Assembly (NCBI GenBank): GCA_030762935.1
Contig: CM060900.1
Span: 367,675,132-367,739,131, forward strand
Direction: 5' to 3'
Source of the DNA: Hymenopus coronatus
Taxonomy: Eukaryota; Arthropoda; Insecta; Mantodea; Hymenopodidae
DNA length: 64,000 bases
In this document: positions 58,901 to 64,000 of the stretch, in pieces
Numbering within the stretch: the stretch's first letter is position 1
Layout of the letters: every line of letters begins with the position of its first letter
Program-made: the position numbers and the translations under genes
Notes under the pieces: generated by a model
Databases searched by the model: none
What the model was told of the DNA's origin: nothing
Seen by the model: the letters and a program-made list of their open reading frames with translations, nothing else

Positions 58901-61185
58901 TTAATATATAATAAAAAAGTTTAAATAATGAAGATCATGGTTAACAGGTATACAAAGATTCATCTGTATACTATCCTACAAATCCAAAATGAATCCTGCT
59001 TTTGGGGAGTGAAAGCTGTATCTCAGACACAATGTTAGCCACTGAGATCAAATTTTTTTGAGGAGGTGGATAAAGATCATCTAAATATCTAAAAAGAAGA
59101 ACTTATTCGGTAGAGTTTCCACCTCTTGAAGTGGGGAATTAACCATGGGAGTAGTGTACAGGCCTGGATTAGATTCTTAAACACGTTCTGAGTAGGAATT
59201 ATTTGCAGAGTTTTCACTCGCCCAGGAAAAATAAACATCAGTTGGGTTTTGTATAAAGGACTTGACATCATATGCACTGTCACTGACCATCTAATCCAAC
59301 CATTACTCATGGTGTTTTAGCACCTAACTTGATGTATGCTTTTAGGTAAAAATGCATGAAAGAATGGTAGCAGAAAGAAAAACAAAAAACAAAAACTATT
59401 CTTTAGATATGTAATCCACCTCAATTATGAAATTAATTTTCTGTCATTCATTTCTACAGCTGGATTTCCATTTATAATCATGTATGATTGACAAGGCTAG
59501 GAATTTTCTGGAATCTCCTCTTATCTGAAAACTGAATTGCCAAATTTACTTATTTGATTTGATTTCCCCCCCCCCCCCCCATCAGAACATCCAGAATCAG
59601 AGGTGGGTGTGGTAAGAGAATGCTTCTTTCAAAGAATAATTTGTTACCATAAAGTGAACATGAATTTTTATCCTTATTGTCACATGAAGATGTGTTTGGT
59701 CATGAATTAAATTTATCATTTGATTTTGTTTATAAACTGTATAAACTGTTATAAACTGTGCAACAATTAGGTGAAGACTGTTGTTGTTTCTTAGTCTAGC
59801 ATGCATGTAATATATTTCTTCTAATCTATTAGTTTCTTCCTCCCAAATGGTTTTCTTAGAAATTAATTTGTTAAAAGTGAAATAATTTTGGTACATTGCA
59901 TTGCAACGTCCGTCGAAGTGCTGCAACAGGATGAAAATTTGTTCTTGCAGCATATTTAAAGCTGCTGACTCTATGTGCTGAACTTTAAAACATGCAATTT
60001 ACATTGCAATTAGGTGTTATAACACAATATCGCTAACAAATCCAAAACTGTGAAAGACAAAACAGATTTGATGGTACAGTTTGTATTCCTCCAAAGCTGT
60101 TGTAACATCAGAACTTTGAAACTAGGTGGGGGTTCTGAAATAAGCAGAAATAAAATAAGGAAGGCAGTGTGAGGGGATAAAAGCTAACTATATCAATTCA
60201 TCAATTCACCCACTGATATAATAGCTCCAGTCATTTTATATTATGTAACCAGTAATGTAATACAATGCAATTTTGGGAATATATATGTTTTCTTATTATT
60301 GTTCCATTTATACTCTGCCTTTAATTGCAATGGTCATATGGACAGCCTTAGGAATACTCTACCATTCAGGATAATTGTTAAAAAGTGCTGTCTGCCTAGT
60401 TGACAAAATTGTACTGCACTAGATTAATTAAATTTAAAAACATTGCAACAATAAACCAATATGGTCCTGTCAAAGTAATCTTCTCTAATAAAATTCCTAT
60501 CCCAATGGAGTTTAATCTGCTGATTGATGTAAGAAAAGTCAGTTACATAGCCTCAGTCTCTGACCTCTTCACTGCAATAAAACTAAGGTGCTGTTACAAT
60601 TGCTAGCTATTTTATTTCTCAGGAATGGCTTACCCGCCTTATAACTGAAAAATGTTCTTTCACATTCAACACTTACTGCAGGAATGGTTGCAGCTATTGC
60701 TGCCATGTTGAACAATTCTTGGAATGCCAAATGAAATCTTTAAAGAAACCTAACTGCACAAGAGGCTTTTTACATAATGCTTCATTCTTCCTATAATTAT
60801 TATTATTATCTTTGCATTGTATTCCAACTAGATGAACTGCACAATGATAAATTATACTCTTTCTGTAGGATTCCTCCCTAATAGGGAAATGCTCTTGAAA
60901 ACTACATTACAGTTTCATTATAATGCATTATTGTGAACAACAGCTTTATCAAACACATACATTTCTAAATACAAAAAAGTATTCATTTAATTTTGATTTT
61001 CAGCCTGGCGAGGGGTTTTTGGGGCTTACATATAGGTTAAAATTAGGTTTGTGTGAACTCCAGCTTACCAAGTTTTCCCACTGGCACCACCCCTGCTCCA
61101 GAAATACTTCTGCATGCTCTTAAAAGGAAGTGTATAGTAAAAACATGCTTTCAACTATATATAAAAGCTTGCAGAAGAAGAAGAT

Positions 61186-61241
<56 letters not shown>

Positions 61242-63600
61242 ATTGATGATTGATGAGAAAGAACTTGTAAGAATAAGTAAAAGCTCTTTCTGGGTTCCAT
61301 AACAACCTTATTTTTTATTTATACAGCATTAATACAATTGTTCTAATAGGTGTTGATTATAAATTGAATTTCAACTTACATGTTTGTTTGTCAAACAATA
61401 AAAGTTAAGCTAAGTATATGCCTATTAATATATCTCCACTCCTCTTCAAGGAAATCATGGCAACAAGTAGTGAGTAATGCTCTGAATTTTCCTGTGCTGT
61501 ACAGTCAGCAGTCTTATTCAGTGATAGAAGCATAATTTTTACTTTTTTAAAACAGCAAAGCAGACCATATAACAGCTTACACAAAGCTCTCACAAAGCTA
61601 CAAGTATTCATCACATTCACATACTCCCAACACAAATTGCAGTTTACCCTTAAAAATTCAAAATGTTTCATTCAGTTACGGAACAAAAATAGTGAGTAAT
61701 AATGGTCCATGTATATAATAAAATAAGCAAAAATGTTTGCTCATTCTCAATTAGTATTAAGCTCCACCAGAATTCATATGTTGGGCAGAACAGACAGTGA
61801 TATGGAAGATGTAATGTGAGAATAAGTAATTTTTTATTACCCCCCCAAAAGAGAGAGAGAGAGCTAGAGATGTGCAATGAAAAATCTGGACAATTAACAA
61901 AGAAACAAACTCAGTGAGGATTGTTTAATAGAACAGAAAATACTTTATACTCTCTGGAATGAGACTGATATCATATCTGCAGTGGTTCATCAATGAAAGC
62001 AACTTGAAAAGTGATAGCAGTTATCAATTACCAAATAAGCAATAAAATAATAACATAGGCATCACCAAAAGAACATTTTAAAACCAACTGAAAAACCAAA
62101 TACTTGACAGCAAAATGATAGTTTGGCAACCATCAAATAACTCAATTGTTTTCATTCGATAGTGCCCATCACTAATGTAACATGCAGTGTTAACTGGGTT
62201 GTGAATGAAGCTAATTTAGCTTGCACACTAAATCACGTTTCTGCAATAGCCTGGTTTGGTGTCTCATTCTCAGTGATTATATTAACCTATTCCGGTGAGC
62301 AAAATCTGTGAAATCCAGTGGAGGGAAAGAAAGAGAATAAAAAAAAAAAAAAAAAAAAAAAGAACTTAAGACATAAGATAATACAGTGCATGGAAATATC
62401 TTTCTTTTCCTTTCATCTATTTGTTTATGCAAGTAAAACTAGGGTCAAGAATGTAACTTACAGATGTACTGTGTGACTAATTTGTATACATATTTTGTTT
62501 TGATAATGTACAACAGTGATAGGTACTGAATAAAATATGGGTGAAATGTGGAACTATTTTGAATAGATAGTACTAATAACAGAGCAACATATAAAATAGG
62601 CAGAGAAAACATGTTCGTGCAGTGGTAAGTCATACAATACAACAAATTTAAAGAAGCATATTACATTCATACACCAAATGAAGTTTACAGAGCCTCTATT
62701 GGAAAAGCAGTGAACAAGTTTCTGTCGCACTCAGAACATGTTGCTGCAACATCTGAAAATGATGAGCAAAGCAACAAACTATATGTATGCAGTTAGATAG
62801 CTCTAAACTCGATTAAATCACATTAACTATGTAAGGCAGGAATTGCAAAATGTCACTTCATGATGCTACATAGATACTACCTGCTATGCCCAAAGAGAAA
62901 ACTTGACGAGTGCAGTAAGCCAGACTCCCTGGCCATCATAACACACAATTGTAGTCATAAAAAAGAAACAACAGGAGAAGGAAAGATTGGATTAAATTCT
63001 GGATTATAGAGTTTATTTTTATGATTTTACTTTGTTATTGCATTTTCTTTCACTATGACATGGTGACTATGCTCTCATAAGCAGCATTTTCTCATAAGTA
63101 GCCAGGGTTAATTATTGTGCTTAAAGGTTTTATACCACTTAAGCATGTTCTTCTTCTTGATTCTAGTGTGTTTAATTTAAGATGTACTCAGAACCATAAT
63201 AACTGTGATTCTGGCAGAAAACAATCTGAGGCATGGGTATTTAGAAGTGCCATGATGTTTGAATACATTTATAGGAATACAATCCTTGCTTTTCACAAAG
63301 GTGTCTTTTACAAGCCAGAAACCTCAAATCGTAATTCTAGTCTTTCCTTCATAACAGGTGTTTCAAAAGGATTTGCAAAAAGAGAGAAATCATTTTACAT
63401 GTTTGCAAAATCACAAAACTGTGTATCTCTAAATTCCATAAGTAACACTTCCAGGATGTTGCAATATTTATGTATTCAGGAAGCAGAACCTTTTGAAAGC
63501 AACTTCAACAAGAAATATGATTAAAATCATTTTATTTCTATTCCACATTCCAAACATTTATCATCATGGAAATGGTTTAGCAGCATTATAATATTTGTAA
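58901..63600. other. AT-rich DNA with microsatellites, no gene recognised
   Basis: Contains a C-run (59567-59580), a GAT repeat (61186-61240), a GA run (61851-61863) and a poly-A (62337-62361). The 135-residue frame at 63117-63524 shows no family signature, splice context or compositional bias, so I do not call it a gene. Confidence 0.5.
61186..61240 (+). repeat. (GAT)n microsatellite
   Basis: About 18 GAT/ATG triplets. The poly-Met frame is an artefact. Confidence 0.95.
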
Positions 63601-63609
63601 AAAATGTTT

Positions 63610-63712
63610 TAATTATGACCTTGAAGTCGACAGCTCAACTTATTCAGCCACTCAGACATGAATGACAAATCACTAACCCAATCTTCGTCTTCTAACTCCA
63701 GAACTCTGTTTC
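63610..63712 (-). pseudogene. Short hAT-derived fragment (ZBED5/GTF2IRD2-like)
   Basis: On the minus strand, after a TTTCAG, the frame reads GNRVLELEDEDWVSDLSF then MSEWLNKLSCRLQGHN and a TAA. It resembles the 'W..DLAFL.D.T..LN.LN..LQG' block shared by ZBED5, FAM200 and GTF2IRD2-type hAT-derived proteins. Only this block is readable. The TTTCAG may be chance. It is the third hAT-type lineage in the window. Confidence 0.5.
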
Positions 63713-64000
63713 CCTGAAAGATAAAGTTGTCTTTTAATAGCTATTTGGAATTATAGTGACCACAACAAAATAACAGGATAGCCATTTATGAAAATATTTA
63801 AAAATTCACAATTTCAGACTGATTCACTTAAAAATTTAGTACAGCAATGAGGCTTTAGTATAAAAAAAAAGAGATTAAATTTTATGCATATTTATATTGT
63901 AAGTTTACTGGGAAAACCTGCTATCTCCATAAAAGCTACCTTCAAGATATTTGAACTTGAAAGCTTGAAGACGCATGAAAATCAGGAATTAGGAAATGGT
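63713..64000. other. AT-rich end of window, nothing recognised
   Basis: No coding or repeat structure seen. Confidence 0.4.

Noticed and set aside
63117..63524. The 135-residue plus-strand frame as a gene.
   Set aside because: No family signature, no compositional difference from flanks and no splice context; a frame of this length can occur by chance in a 64-kb window.

Overview
This is a fragment of a large, AT-rich animal nuclear genome, most likely arthropod. It has no operons, ribosome-binding sites or dense reading frames. It is dominated by decayed transposable elements of kinds common in arthropod genomes: mariner/Tc1, three different hAT-type transposases, piggyBac, Gypsy, RNase-H-bearing non-LTR elements and Penelope-like elements (PLEs). 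It also carries tRNA-derived SINEs and many microsatellites. The repeat mix would suit a big-genome insect such as a cockroach, but that is a guess; no marker gene fixes the species.

Layout. 1-17.3 kb is a nested repeat block. It runs: a Gypsy pol remnant (60-1640); a ZMYM1/DUF4371-type hAT remnant split by a SINE (about 2.03-3.76 kb); a minus-strand transposon-derived gene remnant (5.93-6.99 kb); then a second hAT transposase (7.29-12.99 kb) cut open by a LINE, itself carrying a SINE, and by a mariner; and a second Gypsy pol remnant (13.9-17.3 kb) cut by another mariner and by a SINE. 17.9-19.1 kb holds an imperfect tandem repeat invaded by an inverted pair of tRNA-like sequences, followed by another tRNA-derived SINE. 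23.5-30.2 kb holds two Penelope-end foldbacks, a fairly young LINE with an AT microsatellite inside its reading frame, a severely truncated SINE and a near-intact-length mariner. 34.9-41.8 kb holds a mariner interrupted by a Penelope fragment, a Jockey-like LINE interrupted by a Penelope fragment, another mariner, a piggyBac C-terminus, a poly-T tandem repeat and a LINE 3' end. 41.8-64 kb is mostly repeat-poor AT-rich DNA with microsatellites, one Penelope 3' half (58.0-58.9 kb) and a short hAT fragment (63.6 kb).

Host genes. The only convincing non-transposon coding piece is a 99-nt minus-strand exon at 55962-56060 with good splice sites on both sides and 33 open codons. I cannot name its gene. 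The window is probably intronic and intergenic DNA around that minus-strand gene. No rRNA, canonical tRNA gene, CRISPR array or complete protein-coding gene is visible.

The most informative material is the insertion record. Several junctions keep target-site duplications, so the relative order of insertions can be read directly from the sequence.
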